Source of the DNA: Formicarius rufipectus
Lineage: Eukaryota > Chordata > Aves > Passeriformes > Formicariidae
Direction of reading: 5' to 3'
DNA length: 64,000 nt
NCBI GenBank assembly: GCA_013399695.1
Contig: VXAU01004938.1
Coordinates: 1,252,791 to 1,316,790 of the forward strand
The translations under genes and the position numbers were made by a program. How positions within the stretch are numbered: the stretch's first letter is position 1; each line of letters starts with the position of its first letter. A model generated the notes under the pieces. It was given only the letters and a program-made list of their open reading frames with translations, did no database searches and was not told where the DNA came from. Below are positions 23,802 to 36,999 of the stretch, in pieces.

Positions 23802-25044
23802 AACCTCAGTGAAAATAAGCCACAATAGATTTTCCACCTTTGGAAGAAAAAGGTTTTGACTTTTAAGCAGACTTTTAAGTGAGAACAAAAGTAAGCATCA
23901 TTACGTAAACATCTCACAAAGTATTATTCAGACTGATTTAGTGTATTTTTTCAGCTGCATGGTTCTCCAATAACAATGGGATGCAACATCATTCTCCAGT
24001 TGAGAATATTGTGCAGCAGCTTAAGAGTGTACACAGGGCGATGTCCATTTGAGTGACTGTTATCTTGCTGACATAGGCCTGCAATCAAACAGGAGCAATT
24101 ATTCCCAATGCAGTCAAATTAAATTTTCATAACTACGAAGCTGCATTTTACCTTGGGGCACTACCTGATGCCCATTTCTTCATTCCTCATTCCTTAATCC
24201 TCTATATTAAATCTAAACAAATCAATGTTTACTAGCATTAATATTTTAACATACAGTACTTGCTCTGCCTTCTGACATCTTGGACTTTTAATAGTAACAT
24301 GGTGAATACTTCCTGCAGTGAACATAACAAGAACTCTTTTTTGGTTTTTTTATTCTTTTTAACTGTTTTATTTCTTCATGTGCAAATGTGCACATATAGG
24401 TTTATATGTATCTTCCACTTAAGTCAGCAAAAATTCCTAAGGAATAAGGGAAAACAAATCATCTCACCATTGAACAAGGGTCATATGACAAGACTAAGGA
24501 AGCATTAAAAAAACCCCACCTGCTTCAATTTCTGCATTAATCAAGTGAGTAAAATGGGTTCATTTCCCTGTAAAGAGACAATTAGTCACTTCTTGGTCTC
24601 CAGTTTTACCAGTACAGGTCCATACACCTTTACAAAAGCACTCCTCTGCCTGGAGGCTTCTCAAACCATGTCAAGAGCAAAGCACATCTTCTTCTTGTGA
24701 AGCTGCTTCCCAGATACAGTGAACCTACAACTGCCCTGTTAGGCATAGATCCATGATTTCCACTCTGTTCTTCCTTCATATTCTTACTAGACATCTTTCA
24801 AATAGCTAATTAGCCGGTATTTGACTGGCTACTCAATACCTGGAACTAGTGTTTGTCTGTATGTGATACAAATCAAATTAATGGATAGGAACACAAATCA
24901 ATTAATTATTTAAAAATAATTAAAATGGTATTCTATTTCCTTTCTTCTTTCCCTCACTCCCATCCTTACCATTCATTTTGTGATTTTTCTGCCTATATCT
25001 GTACCATAAGTCCCCTTGCATTATTTCTCTGTCCCCAGTGAAGT
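23802..25044. other. Unique AT-rich DNA, no gene seen
   Basis: No recognised repeat, and open frames are at most 82 codons. Confidence 0.5.
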
Positions 25045-25180
25045 TTGAAACTCCTTTCAATTTAGTATCAGCAAATGTAATTACTGGCTAGTTACTTTCA
25101 CTTCCAACTCATTAATGAAAATGTTAAATAAGACTGGACCTAAATTACCTTCCTAGAAATCCACCAGATAATGCTTCCAA
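25045..25180. mobile_element. Possible ancient LINE fragment
   Basis: The run with 'agtatcagcaaatgtaatta', a 'cattaatgaaaatgttaaat' segment and an 'agactgg' segment matches, from memory, a widely dispersed old amniote repeat (CR1/L3 type). That repeat contains 'cattaataaaaatattaaat' followed by a 'gactggtcc' segment. It is heavily diverged and its edges are uncertain. Confidence 0.4.
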
Positions 25181-28100
25181 TTGCTACAATATGATCACTC
25201 TCTTCTCAGAAAGACTTTTCAAAAAATATTAGCATCACCTCTTTACTTAGTTGGTGGGAGTTTCTGGATAGTCAGCCAGATTCCTCCAGGCCTAAGTATA
25301 ATCTCTCTCATCCCCTTGAGTTTCTTGCCAGCACATAAACTAGCAAAGCGAGGCTTGAAAACTGAGATTCTTGGCACACAGCTACTGTTAGTTTAAGGGT
25401 TTACTCCCTTTGCTGAAGATGAGGACATGGGAATAGAAAGAAAATTACCCTTATTTAAGTCATCATAGTTCTAGCATAGATTTACCTATGGCTAAGAGTA
25501 TAAACAAATGAAAGTAGAGTTCTGTAGGCTGCATCCATCAGCAATGAGAGAAAAAAAAGACAGATAGTATGGAAGATGATAATTACCAAACTAACATGAA
25601 CAGCCATATTTTTTCCTGCCTTTTTATTATTAGAAAAGCTTAAATCCTGATATCTAGTTCATTTGCTGTGTTTTCTGGCACACACTGGATGTTTGTATGC
25701 CTGCTAGGCTGGAATCCTGATGCTGGAAAAATAAAATAATGCGTGCTGCAATTTCTAGCTGGCTACTGGGCTCTTCTCTGCACTTAGCTTCAAAGATTTT
25801 TCAAAACATATTTTTCTGCACCACAGCTCAGAGTTGCTAAATCCAGAAATTGAAACATTCTGGGAACCAAATCATTTGGGGGAAAATCAAAGCTGTTGGA
25901 ATGTTGCCCTAGGATTTTGGAGATAGCAGTTAATAGTAAAAATGTCCAATATTTTTAAGGAAATCCCAATTATAAAAGGCTGCACCATTCAAATCCACGA
26001 TTCAGGGGTAGAATGAATGCTGCATGTCTAACAGAGAAGGAAATGCATGCCTGTGTTGTGAAGGCAGGAATTAGTGAACAAAAGAAAACTGTTTGTATTT
26101 TATATCATTTATGAATATGTATTTATATGCTGTGAACAGTTGCTTGGGAATCTAAAGATGAAGCTTATTTAGTCATTCAGGTCAGTCTCTATAATAGGTC
26201 TGACAGCAATTATAAAACACTATCTAATTTATATTTAAAGTACTGATGATGTTTTCCAAGTGGAAAGAAAAAAGATAGGGGGTGGGAAGAGTTTACATGG
26301 TGGTGTGAAGGCTCCTTTCCATTCTCTACTGGAACTCCCTAACACTTGAATTGCGTAATGGTATTTTAAAGCATGTTTTGGTTGAAGCATAACTTTGCAG
26401 AGGTTGTAGTTGCATTACTTGCATCTGCCATAAATATGTGCCCTCTGTGGAAGTGCTGCACGGGGCACTGGGACTCAGAGCTGATCAGATTGGCTTTCAG
26501 GTTAGTTCTCAACGGTACCCAGCTCTCTGAACAGCTGTGCAAGGCCAGTGCCAGCACTGTGGAGTTAGCAGAAAGGAGTAGAGGGGGATACAGGGAGTGA
26601 CCTTAGTGGCAATGTGAATTTACATCAGACTGTAATGACTATGATGCTATGGTCAGAGAGAAACAAAACTGACAAAAACACCTTTTTCAAATGCTCCAAA
26701 TCCCAAAGCTACAGCATCCTCAGGAGTTCAAAGATAGCAATTGTGTAGCCTGAAGGCTCTATCTTTTTAGGCAGACTACTGGTCATTCACAGGGAGTGGT
26801 CTGTAGTCAAGGTCAGTAGAACCATTGGGCAAAGCTGATTGAAGAGCTTGAGGCATTGAAAAAGCTTCAGACTGTGAAGTGCTCTGAGGGCTCCGCCAAC
26901 TAGAGTCCCTCTATCAAGGTCATTTATATATTAGAAGCCTTGTATAGAGAATTCCTCTTTTTTTTTTTTTAATGTGAAAAAATATGCTTAATTTTCTATA
27001 ATATATGAAAATTTAATGTTTAGTTGCACAAGAGCAACCAGTTTTAGAGACCATGTGCTATTGAACATTGGGAGTGTTGTATAGCAGGCCACCATGCACT
27101 AAGGATGAAGAAGCACTAGGGATGCACATAGATGCTTGTGTTTGTTAAACAATAGCAGCATGATGTTTTGCATGTAGAATGTAAAGATGTTATGTGGAGA
27201 AGAGCATGTCTTTATAGAAACTGAATATTTGCCTTATAAAGCAAAGAGACTATTTCCACCAATTTGTTTTTTTAATACTCATGTTTAAATGGTACAGCTC
27301 CATGTACTGTCCCCCAAAACCCTTATTAAATGTATCGTTCACCTCATCTGTGGTTTGTTAACTTCATAGACTTATACTCAGTTATTTAATGTTAGGTGTG
27401 TAAATGAGGGCTAGAGATGCCCTCAATATTCTGTGAAGTTAGGGGAGAGGGCTACATGTTTCCAGAGGATGATTTAGGACTGCATTTCTCCAGTGAATGC
27501 AAAGAGACTTAATTTCTAATTTCAGCAGCCTTAGTGAAATTCTACAGGAGTTGATATGAACCATCATAACAAGGATGGATGCCAACCACATTTACCTTTC
27601 TGTAAGTCTCACAAAGTATCCAAAGGCAATGGTTAAAATCTGTTTTAAAGACTTCATTCTGGAGTTTTTTTCATTATTTTTCTAGTATCACCTTTCCATA
27701 GAAAGCTATTTTATTCATCCCAGCAGGAGATAAATGTTTGTAAAATATATTCTCATTGTAGGTGTGCTTTTCTGTCTATCTTTTCTGTCTATCTGCCTGG
27801 AAATCATTTGTAGTTTAGTGTTCTTTTCACTTGGAATGGAAGAGTAGGTGAGGGATTTCTTCCCTATCTACAGATACATCTGAGACAGCATTAGATGAAT
27901 TAACTACAGAATCTGAAGCATAAAACCAGTACTTTGGCAGTTTTGTGTCTGTATAAAACTTCAAATCAACCAGACAATTAGTGTGGGAAGGCATGTGCCA
28001 CAACACAGCCAGACCCAAGTGGGGATCATGGCAGCCTTGTGTGGGGATATCAACTCAGCACTTCAGGGCACTGTTTGGACAAATTACTGCTGCTGACAGC

Positions 28101-28773
28101 TAACAGGGTTAGCTGTCCATGCTCAAGAAATAAGCTTAGTTGTGCATTCATTGCCCTGGTTTTGTTGTTTTCTTGCCAAGAGCTATAGTCATGGCGTGTT
28201 TGCAGTAGCAAGGTAACCCAGTCTCCTTTCTCAGATTTTTTTTCTTTTCCCCAGCATATTGACAGGGCTCACTTCCTCTTCAGAAAAGTAATATCTTAGA
28301 AGTATCACCAAGCTATTATGAAACAACAAGAGGTAGTGGATTGCATGTTCAAAGTTTAGACTGTTGAAAATCTTCCTGACAAGATATTTTTTGATTCAGA
28401 AAACAAAATATTTTACTGATAAAATAACATTCCACAAAAAATGTCTGGGTTTGGGAGATTTCCCATTGCAGGTAAAATAAGCTATTCTGATAAACAATAG
28501 ATCTGATGTAGTACCACAGTTCTTTTCTGTGTCCTTCAGGTTCTTACCAGGATTCAGTTGAACTTGGTATAAGTCGCTGCAGTCTATCATTCTATCCTGT
28601 TGTCCAGGTGGCTGTAATATATAAAATGAACTTTAGTGGATTACTTTTTTCTGGAATTTGCTTCCATACCAAGCCATATCTCTTGCACCACTCTAGGTTA
28701 AATTTCATGATGGGTTTTGTTTGATTGTCACTACCCACTCCACCTTTTCTAAATATTTCAAAGATGGTCAGGT
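25181..28773. other. Unique AT-rich DNA, no gene seen
   Basis: No gene and no clear repeat. A T run lies near 26959. A 14-bp tandem duplication ('cttttctgtctatc' type) lies near 27767-27793. Confidence 0.5.
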
Positions 28774-28900
28774 TTTGTTGTCGTTTTGTTTGTTGGTTGG
28801 TTTGGTTTGTTTCTTGTGGTTTCTGTTTGGGTTTTTGTTTGGTTGGGGTTTTTTTGCTGTTGTTGTTGTTTGGTTTGGTTTTGGTTTGGTTTCATTTTTT
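28774..28900 (+). repeat. G/T-rich simple repeat (TTTGG type)
   Basis: T tracts broken by G or GG, with TTTGG and TTG units. Two plus-strand open frames rich in Phe, Leu and Trp (28721-28922) are made by this tract. Confidence 0.9.
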
Positions 28901-29757
28901 TTTAAATAAGACATGCATATGAAGATGGATTTCTAAAACGCGTCTACTGGCTTAACTCAACTCTCTTTAATAAGGATAATACTTAGAGAGTTCCAAACAT
29001 TTTTCACAGTTCCAAGTATTATATAGTGAACCTAAGATGCACTGCAATAATGTTTCCCACTGAGTATTACCTATTTTTATTTCTCCACACACTTAGCTTT
29101 GGGAAACTGATTATGGGTTCTTTTTGCCAGATCACTGTTGTCTTTAATGCTGAAAAATGTGCTAGTGCTGCAAGACTGTGACTTTAAGCATCAGAGAGAC
29201 TGCCTATCTAGTGATATGATTGTTGTAAGTTCTGCCTATTACTTGTGTTTTTCCCAGATGAGTTATGCTAATGACATTATCTTCTGATACGTAAGAGTCA
29301 CTGTAGTAGCCCCTTCACTGTTACTTTGACTCCATATTTTTAGAATATCTCCCCTGACTTGTGTAATCCCTTAATCTATGTTTTCTAAATCAGAAATTAT
29401 TTCAAGAACACAAGTTTAAGAAGCAATAAAGTCCATGGTTTCATAATATACTGACCTCCGTTTTTTCATAATTGGAACTGTTTACATTCAATGGTTTCTA
29501 TCTAAAAAGCAAAAAAATACCCAGGCTGTCATTTCAGAAGTTTAAATCACATGCAGTAAAACTTAAACTGGGCATTTGAGACTAGTATCTTCAAAGTGTT
29601 GAGTGCTTCTTTCTGGATTCTTGTCACCTATTTACTATGCTGCATTCCCAAACACTTTATACTTTAAATTACATTTACTAATAAGTTCTCCAGATATGCA
29701 CAGTATTTCAAACCTAATTTCAACAAAGCTATCAAGTGTTTATACCATTTAGCACAG
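28901..29757. other. Unique AT-rich DNA, no gene seen
   Basis: No repeat or coding sequence was recognised up to the solo LTR. Confidence 0.5.
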
Positions 29758-30438
29758 TGTGCTGGTTTAGAGTTAAACTGGCAGGACAAATCAATCCAAC
29801 TCAGAAAGGGATTGCAAGTCAGAATAACAATTTAATAAAAATTACAAAATACACTGATACAGAAAGAAAAATTAGTTTGTACCACAAAAACAGATATACA
29901 GCCCAGCACAGCAGGGCATGAGCAGAATGGAGCTCACCAACCCCTGTGCTGAACACCATGTGGCCCCTCAAGACCAAACCAAGAAGAAAGGAAGAAACCT
30001 GCTGGTGAAAATGATGGTTGCAGTCCAGTGGCAGTCTCAGTCCTGACGAGGCTCTGCTCCTCCTCTGGATCTGAAGAGAGATCCCAGTTTCAAAACCCCA
30101 AGCTTATATCTGCTTGGCCTCAGATGAGAACGCCCAGTCCCTCCCCCAGGGTGGAGAGTTTCACAATGGGTGATTTACTCTGTGAGGTGTACAATGGCCT
30201 ATTATTGACATCCCTGATGGCCCATTAGCAGACATGACCCATGAGGAGGGTGTGAAGGCAGGAAAACTTCCTTATCCCACAGAAGTTCCTAAACACCCAG
30301 TTCATAGCCTGAGGGGTTGGGTGTGCCCTGGGCAGCTGCTGCAAATGGTCCATTGTGAGCAGTTCATGAGAAAAATGACATAGAGGTTTTAGAATACACA
30401 TCCATACAATGACAAACTGATCCTGGCTACTATAATCA
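29758..30438 (-). mobile_element. Solo LTR, ERVK-like, same family as copy A (copy B)
   Basis: It aligns end to end with 13060-13740 in the same orientation, with about 24 differences in 681 bp. It has no primer binding site at its left edge and no internal sequence on either side, so it is a solo LTR, normally formed by recombination between the two LTRs of a provirus. A TATA-like GATATAAG on the minus strand lines up with GATAAAAG in copy A. The 6 bp on each side agree at only 4 of 6 positions, so the target-site duplication is decayed or absent. Confidence 0.88.
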
Positions 30439-33435
30439 GGACACATTGCAACTTAAATTGAACCATTTCTGAATGTGTCAACTTTAGTAGTTCCAACATC
30501 TTAATTCTAATTCATAATGCGCTCAGAAAGACACCTGATCTGTATTTGCAAAATAGAATATGCACATGAAGATTAAAATGTGAGTGATTTTATTTCTCAT
30601 CACAAAACATCCTAATTGCTTTTCACTTGAGAAAAAGAAATGATACACAAATTTTCTAACCTCACTGACCAGATTGCTGATGAGACCTCCCTTGTACTCT
30701 AGCACTTCCTTTATCACATTTGTGACATGTTCAGAAGCAAAGACCAAGTGTTATTAGTAGAAAAGGAATGATTAATTTTTTTGCAAGTTGAAGTGTTAAT
30801 ATTTAATTGTGACCTTTGTAGAAATACTAGAGGTTAAAATGAAAAAGTTAATAAAACTTCTATTTGAAACAACAGCAGATGGCCATGTAGTGCATACAAG
30901 CTTAAAATCACTCTTGGGGCTCTATTACATTCACAAACTGCCTCAGCTATCAATTGCTGTGTATGTTGCTGATGGGAGAAAAACTGAACTCTTGTTTCAT
31001 GTAGTGCACCTTCGCTGAGTATCATCTGACATGAAGGGCTATAGACAGCTCTGATTCCTAACAAATCCCCTGTAGAGACCCCTGGCATATTCAGTTAAAA
31101 GGTATTCTTTTAAGATTACTGAGAGTTTTGTCCCCATGAAAATTTTCCTAGGTATAACAGATTAAAAAGTCACATGATAGTAAAAGAAATACTTTCAGTT
31201 CATAGAGTATCACTTTTGAAAATGCGAGAGTGCTGAGCTAACACATCTTGTGTAAAAATGGAATTGACATATGTGAGAGCAAATATTCAGTGAAAAAGAA
31301 ACCCACGTCTGATGCCTTGGAATTGGACAGCGAGTCCAGTTTCTGAGAACCTGGACAGGCAAAAGCAGTATACAGCTGAAGGAAAAGTAGCTGGATGAGA
31401 GCTGTAAAGCAGAAGGCATAAGCAGACACAGTGAAACAGTTGATACAGCTGAGATATGCAGAAAGAAGATACTCTCTTCTATTTTTGTGTCTTCTTTTTG
31501 ACTAGCTTAATCCTTACTGACTCTGGTTGAATTTTTGTCCTAATACACCCTTCACAGGAGGATTTTTCTTTTTAATTTTGGCAAGGCAGACAATGCAGGT
31601 GGCAAATTGTTATCCTTTATTTCACTTCCTTCTTTTCCTGCAGGCAGGTATTTCTAACCTGATATTATGTTTTCCTTTTTTATTTTCAAGGCTATGCTAT
31701 ATTCTTTTTGACAAAAGAGGAATGAAAAAAGTATTGAAACAGGTCTTCCTAGTAATATTTCCATCACCTTTCTCCTTCTGATTCTCTGGCAAATGTCTAA
31801 AAAAAGTTTTCAAAAAGATGATGTGGATCTTACTAGTATCAAATTTAAATACAGTTGCTGGAAAGACACATGCAGCAAATGGTGAATAGCAAAAGTTATG
31901 TTTCTCCATGGTGCCTGATATAAAGATTTTATGGAGTTCCTCAAGTTCATACTCAAAGAAATACAATAATGGATATTTTCCCAAAGGTTGGAATTTAAAC
32001 CCAGGCACAGTGATTTGACAGTTCAGTGAAAGGGGCTTGGTCTGATCATGGCATATGGTGGTAAACCTGGAAGAGGATATCAACAGAGTGTATGTGCACA
32101 TGTGGGATCTGCCATACATCTTCCGAGGCTGCAGCATACGGCGAGGCAGAAGTGGCCTAATCTATAAGCTTTTTTTAGCCTATTTTTGTAAAGGTAAAAT
32201 TTTCTTTGTTTCCTCTCTGTGTCTGGCGAACCCCTTTGTTTTCATATAGTTTTAACAGTCCCTGTATTAAAACTGCTTACCAAAAAAAATAGATGGTAAA
32301 GGATAAACAAGGGCACAGCTTAGGAAAGGAAAGAGGCATGAGGAGGGAAGCAGATCATCAGCTAAGCAAAAAGAACCCTCCGCACACAGGCTCATGATCA
32401 GACTTAGTCACCCAACTGACCCAGAAACATCTCAGGAGAGTTGTTCAGACCCACTCTTAGCTGCCAATTCTTGTGGATGCATCAATGCCTTTGATTCCAC
32501 TTGTAAGGCGACATAAATAATCAGAAGGTAACATTTACTAGTGTCACAGATTAATTATCACTGCATCTAGCATATAGGAAGATTCTAGAGAAATCAAGAA
32601 AGGGCTGGAATAGTAAAGCAGCGAATAAGGGAGGTTTACTAAACTTATTAATCACCAGTACTTTTTACCAATATTTCAGGGCGAAAAATCCTGTTCTAAT
32701 GATCTTGGATACCTCAGGGATCAATAGTTGATCAGCGTGTGCAGTGAACACTCATATCAAACCTGCCTGCAGCTGGAAAACTGAAGGATTCATGCTCACT
32801 GTAAAGAGGTTTCAATGCTAGAACCTTCATGGGGAATGCCTTAGAGAGTCTACTTGAAACAAAAATGTCAGAAAATATGTTGATGTGTTGATATTCTCTA
32901 AACAGATATGTTGATATTCTATAATATCCGTATATTCTATAATAATAAAAAATCTTCAGATAGGAATTGTAAGTGTACAGGTACACACCATGATGAAACT
33001 GTACAATGAAAGTCTTAACCGTCTGTTTACAGAGTATGATTTATCGCTTTGAGCTTCTTCCATCCTCTGGAATAGAGGGCTGCAAATATGATGCCAAGTT
33101 TTAAAATAGGTTCCCGAATGCTCTGCAAGTTTGATGGCCAGGCTGGGAAGTTTTGCAGAAATTATCATAAAAGAAATTAATCAGCAAAATGCTTGACCAA
33201 TATAGTCAGAAGTGTTTTATGCCTTTTGCACAGGGAATTTGTTTCTCAGGCAATCTACTTGAGAGAATCATGGAGCATGAGCACAAGAATGAGATAACAG
33301 ATACTGTTCTGAGATTTCAGAGGCTTAAATAATCTTCACCAAAATTTCATGTGAAAACTTACTTGTGATCAGTTTAGCAAGAACAGATAAATATCTAGCA
33401 CAGAGGAATGTCTTTTTAAAAGATAGCAAAAGAAA
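30439..33435. other. Unique AT-rich DNA, no gene seen
   Basis: A 146-codon minus-strand frame (31697-32137) has no recognisable motif, hydrophobic pattern or conserved domain and is judged chance. A short AT-rich internal repetition containing 'gttgatattct' lies at about 32880-32945. Confidence 0.45.
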
Positions 33436-33960
33436 GGTAGGAGTGAATGGTCATTAGAAGAGGAAAATAGTGCACCCTATAGAGATCTGTGCTAAGGCTT
33501 GTCCTATTCAGCATATTCATACAGGATCTAGAAAAGGTGGTAGAGACTGATAAAGCTTGATGATGTTAAATTATTCAGTGTAGTAAAAATGAAAGCTGGC
33601 TCTGAAGAGCTGTGGAAGGATCTCACAGTACTGAGTAATTGGGCAGTAAAACGGGAGATGAAATTCAGTGCTAATAAATGCAGAGTAATGCAGTTGGAGA
33701 CAAACAAGCTTCATTTTACAAACATGGTATTGGACTCTGAGCTGCTGCCACATAGTAAAGAAATTCCAAAGTCATAATAGGTAAATCTAAGAAAACATTA
33801 ACCTAGCACACAGTAGCTGTTAAAAACAAACAAACAAAAACAAAATAGAAAGCAGGGAATTATTAGGAAAGACCAGGGCACAACCAAAACCTCCAGTCAA
33901 TTCAAGTGTCCTCTGTATAGTTTTGATGCCCATCTCAGTAAGGATAGAAAGATTTACCTG
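33436..33960 (+). mobile_element. Old CR1 LINE fragment, reverse transcriptase palm region
   Basis: It follows CR1 ORF2 around the catalytic box. A 'gatgat' (33559-33564) stands where the Phe-Ala-Asp-Asp motif is encoded. Next comes a 62-codon open stretch (33589-33774) with 'SEELWKDL' then 'WAVKREMKFSANKCRVM', typical of the region after the catalytic Asp pair. The residues before Asp-Asp are damaged by a small deletion. Downstream, a 'ggaattattaggaaag' segment (about 33857) and later text resemble the next part of ORF2. A CAAA microsatellite (about 33820-33842) interrupts it. The copy is dead and strongly diverged. Confidence 0.82.
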
Positions 33961-35856
33961 TATTTGATGTTCTCCTTTTATCTATGTAGATCTGAACACA
34001 TATCCTCTGTTGCAGTATCTAGATCTTAGAGAATCAGAAGCGGGTGTGTTTGCCGTACTTCCTTGTGAATTTTTTTCACTTTGCAGGACTGCTTACATGT
34101 ACATATGTATACCCTCAGAGCAGTCTTGGTGTGAATGTAAAAGCTTAGTTCAATGAAAGCAGCATTGAGATAAGAATCAATAAGCAAGCTCACCAGGATA
34201 CATTAATTGTGCATGGATGGATTTCAGAAAAGATTTCAGCTGCTGATGATTGAGTGGATTTCAAAGGAAACACTGAAATGAGACTACATGACTACAAGGA
34301 CAGGTGAAGACGGGATACAAAATGAGAAGATGTTTTATGTGCTGAAACAGCAGCAGAAGTCAACAGAAGTAGCTTGTCTGGTTGTTCGGATGCTGATTTG
34401 AGAAGTGTGTTGACAGAGATGGCTTTCAAACAGTCTTTGAAGGGGAAGTGATGGCTTTAGTTAAAGGCAGGGTGACCCAAAAGGAAAAAAAAAAATAAAA
34501 AATGCATACAACTGCTTACTTGAGCCTAATTACATGTTAGAACAGTGCCCAAATATTGTCCCTTCTGAATAGCAAACCAGGCTAATGTTTTAAAATAACC
34601 ACAGAGTGGGCAATGGTTGAGCTGTGGACACCCAGGTGGATACTTTGCTACTTCACCCAGAAAAGGCTGGGGTTTTTTAGCCCTGAGTTCTGCTGGGAAA
34701 AAAAAAGTATTAGCAGCAACATCCTCTGGGAATGTGTGTAAGAGAAGAGAGAGGAAAATCATCCCATGTCTGTGATTTTATTGTCAGATGAAAAGAAAAT
34801 GCTGAGCATGATGAGAAATGAAGAAGTTGTGAACAACAATCAGTGATTATAGTGATTTCAGGGTCTAGAATTCCAGCTGTTTGATCTTGCATTTTCTTTT
34901 AAAAACTATTGTTGTCAAACTACATCCCTGTTGTAAAATTAAATAAAGAACTCCAACTGCAAGAACACAAAAGTTCAAAAACAAACCAAAAAACCCAACT
35001 AAGTCACAATAGGAAAATATAAGTAGTTGCCTGGGAGGAACGGTTCTGGAGTGAGCAAAGGGGAATTTGTCTGGTCACCCAAACTGCCAGTTTTTCAGTA
35101 GAAAGTTGAGGAAGATGACTATAGAATCAAAGACAAAGAGGGACTAGCAAAGAACAGAAAGCCTGTCTCATTTTCTTCCTGTCTTGCTGAGGACCTTTGC
35201 TCTTTTCCCTTCTTATCTCAAAATTTCAGGTATTTCTACTTCCTCCTCTTCTTGTCACCTACCTTTGTGTATTGCACTCCTTTCTGGCCTCATACCTTCC
35301 TTAGCCTGGGTCCCACTCTCCTATGGCACAGTACATTTATTACTGTAATCTTTCTTCTTTTTGCAAGATACTTCCTTTTAGATCTCTCTTCTGCCCTACT
35401 TCATTTCCCCAACTACTCTTTGCCATGAGATCGACACCAATCCAGGTAAAATAACAAAAAAGAACACCACAGTCTGGGTACATTCATTGAAAAGAAAAAT
35501 TTCCAAAACCTGAAGTTGTTTACTGAAAAACCCACCACAGGATGTAAATCCAAATCCTTTCCCATAACTGCTCAAATGAAAGTCTTTGCCCATAGAGCCA
35601 CCATTACTTTTCTTCAGACTTCAGAGGAGGTTTGTCTTCCCCGCCTTTTCCTCAGGGAGCTCCTGAGCACTGCCATGCTGGTAGAGGGTTTCTTTCAACA
35701 GCTATAAGCGGGTTGAACCCACAGCTTTAGTTTTCTAAAAGGTAGACTGTAGAATCAGAACTGGACATGCATTGACTAACTTACATGCTTAGATACTTTG
35801 AGGTTTTGTGAAAAACCTGTTCTGGTAATGGCTCCTATACAATTACAATTGTTTCC
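33961..35856. other. Unique AT-rich DNA, no gene seen
   Basis: Open frames are at most 78 codons. No repeat was recognised. Confidence 0.5.
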
Positions 35857-36050
35857 CAAAAAAAAAAAAAAAAAAAAAANAAAACCCAAACCCAAAACCA
35901 AAACCAAAAACAAAACAAAACAAAACAAACAAAAAAAACCCAACAAAACAACAACAACAAAAAAACAAACAAACAAACAAAAAACAAACAAACAAAAAAA
36001 AACCACAAAAAAAACCCAAAAAAAAACCCAAAAAAAAACCCACAAAAAAC
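35857..36050. repeat. Poly(A) and A/C-rich simple repeat with one N
   Basis: A run of more than 20 A ends in an unresolved base (35880). About 170 bp of A tracts broken by C follow (ACCA, CAAA and CAAAAAAA units). The Lys/Thr/Gln-rich and Phe-rich open frames across it are artefacts. Confidence 0.93.
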
Positions 36051-36404
36051 CTTTTGGATAGTCTCTGATTTTTATGATCTCCTAATTACAGTATGTACAG
36101 AAGAATTTTGTGTATGTTTACAACACAAACATTTAACAGTCTGCCATTAAATTAGTGCTTCACGTGTTTGTGTTTTAATTATTAACTGTAACAGAATATA
36201 GCTAAAGCAGAAAATATGTAATTTCTATGATAGTAACTGAACACAATTAGCATACCTTTCTATAAACTGAATGAGATTTTCATTTGGATTCTTCACATGC
36301 CTTAGTTGCATTTAGGGCAATGAAAAATGGTCCTTCTTCACTCTATGTGATTATATAGCATTTTATATTTTGAAATCTGTTATACTAAAAGTGTTTATTA
36401 ACAA

Positions 36405-36999
36405 CACACCATGGTTTAACTCCAGCCAGGCATCTGATACCACACAGCAACTCACTCACCTCCCCACCAGCAGGACTGGGGAGAGAATGAGAAGAGTAAA
36501 ACCTGGAAAACTTGTGGGTTGAGATAAAGACAGTTTAATAGGGAAAGCAAAAACCACATATACAAGGAAAATAAAACAAATAAATCCACTGCTTCCCATG
36601 GGCAAGCAGGTGTTCAGCCATCTCCAAGACAGCAGGGCTCCATCACATGCAACGATTACATGAGAGGACAAACAACAGCTCTCCAAACATTTCCCACTTC
36701 CTCCGTCTTCCCTGCACTTGATACACTGAGCATGGTGTCACAAGATATGGACTATCCCTTTGGTCAGTTACAATCATTTGTCCCATTTGTGTCTTCTCTC
36801 AATTTTCCATGCACCCTTAGTCTCCTCTCGAATATGACACTACAAAAAGCAGAAAAGGTCTTGTCTTTGTGTAAGGTCTGATTGGTAGTAACAATATTAG
36901 CTTTATACTATCAACCCTGTGTTCAGCACAAATCCAAAACACAGCCCCATAACAGCCAATGTGAAGAAAATTAACAACCCAAGCCAAAACCAGGAAACA
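36405..36999 (-). mobile_element. Solo LTR of avian ERVL type
   Basis: It matches the common bird ERVL-family LTR in order. From the left on the plus strand these are 'atggtttaactccagcc', 'gtgggttgagataaagac', 'ttcccatgggcaagcaggtg', 'ggtgttcagccatctcca', 'ccctttggtcagtta', 'ttcagcacaaatccaaaac' and 'gtgaagaaaattaac' segments, ending 'gccaaaaccagg'. The element lies on the minus strand, with an ATTAAA poly(A) signal at 36534-36539. No internal retroviral sequence flanks it. 'aacaa' occurs at both edges (36400-36404 and 36996-37000) and may be a 5-bp target-site duplication, in which case the element ends at 36995. The terminal bases are decayed. Open frames inside it are not genes. Confidence 0.85.

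Noticed and set aside
31697..32137. 146-codon minus-strand open frame
   Set aside because: No motif, no plausible splice or start context, and length within chance expectation.
35776..36061. Phe-rich and Lys-rich open frames
   Set aside because: Produced by the A/C-rich tract at 35857-36050.
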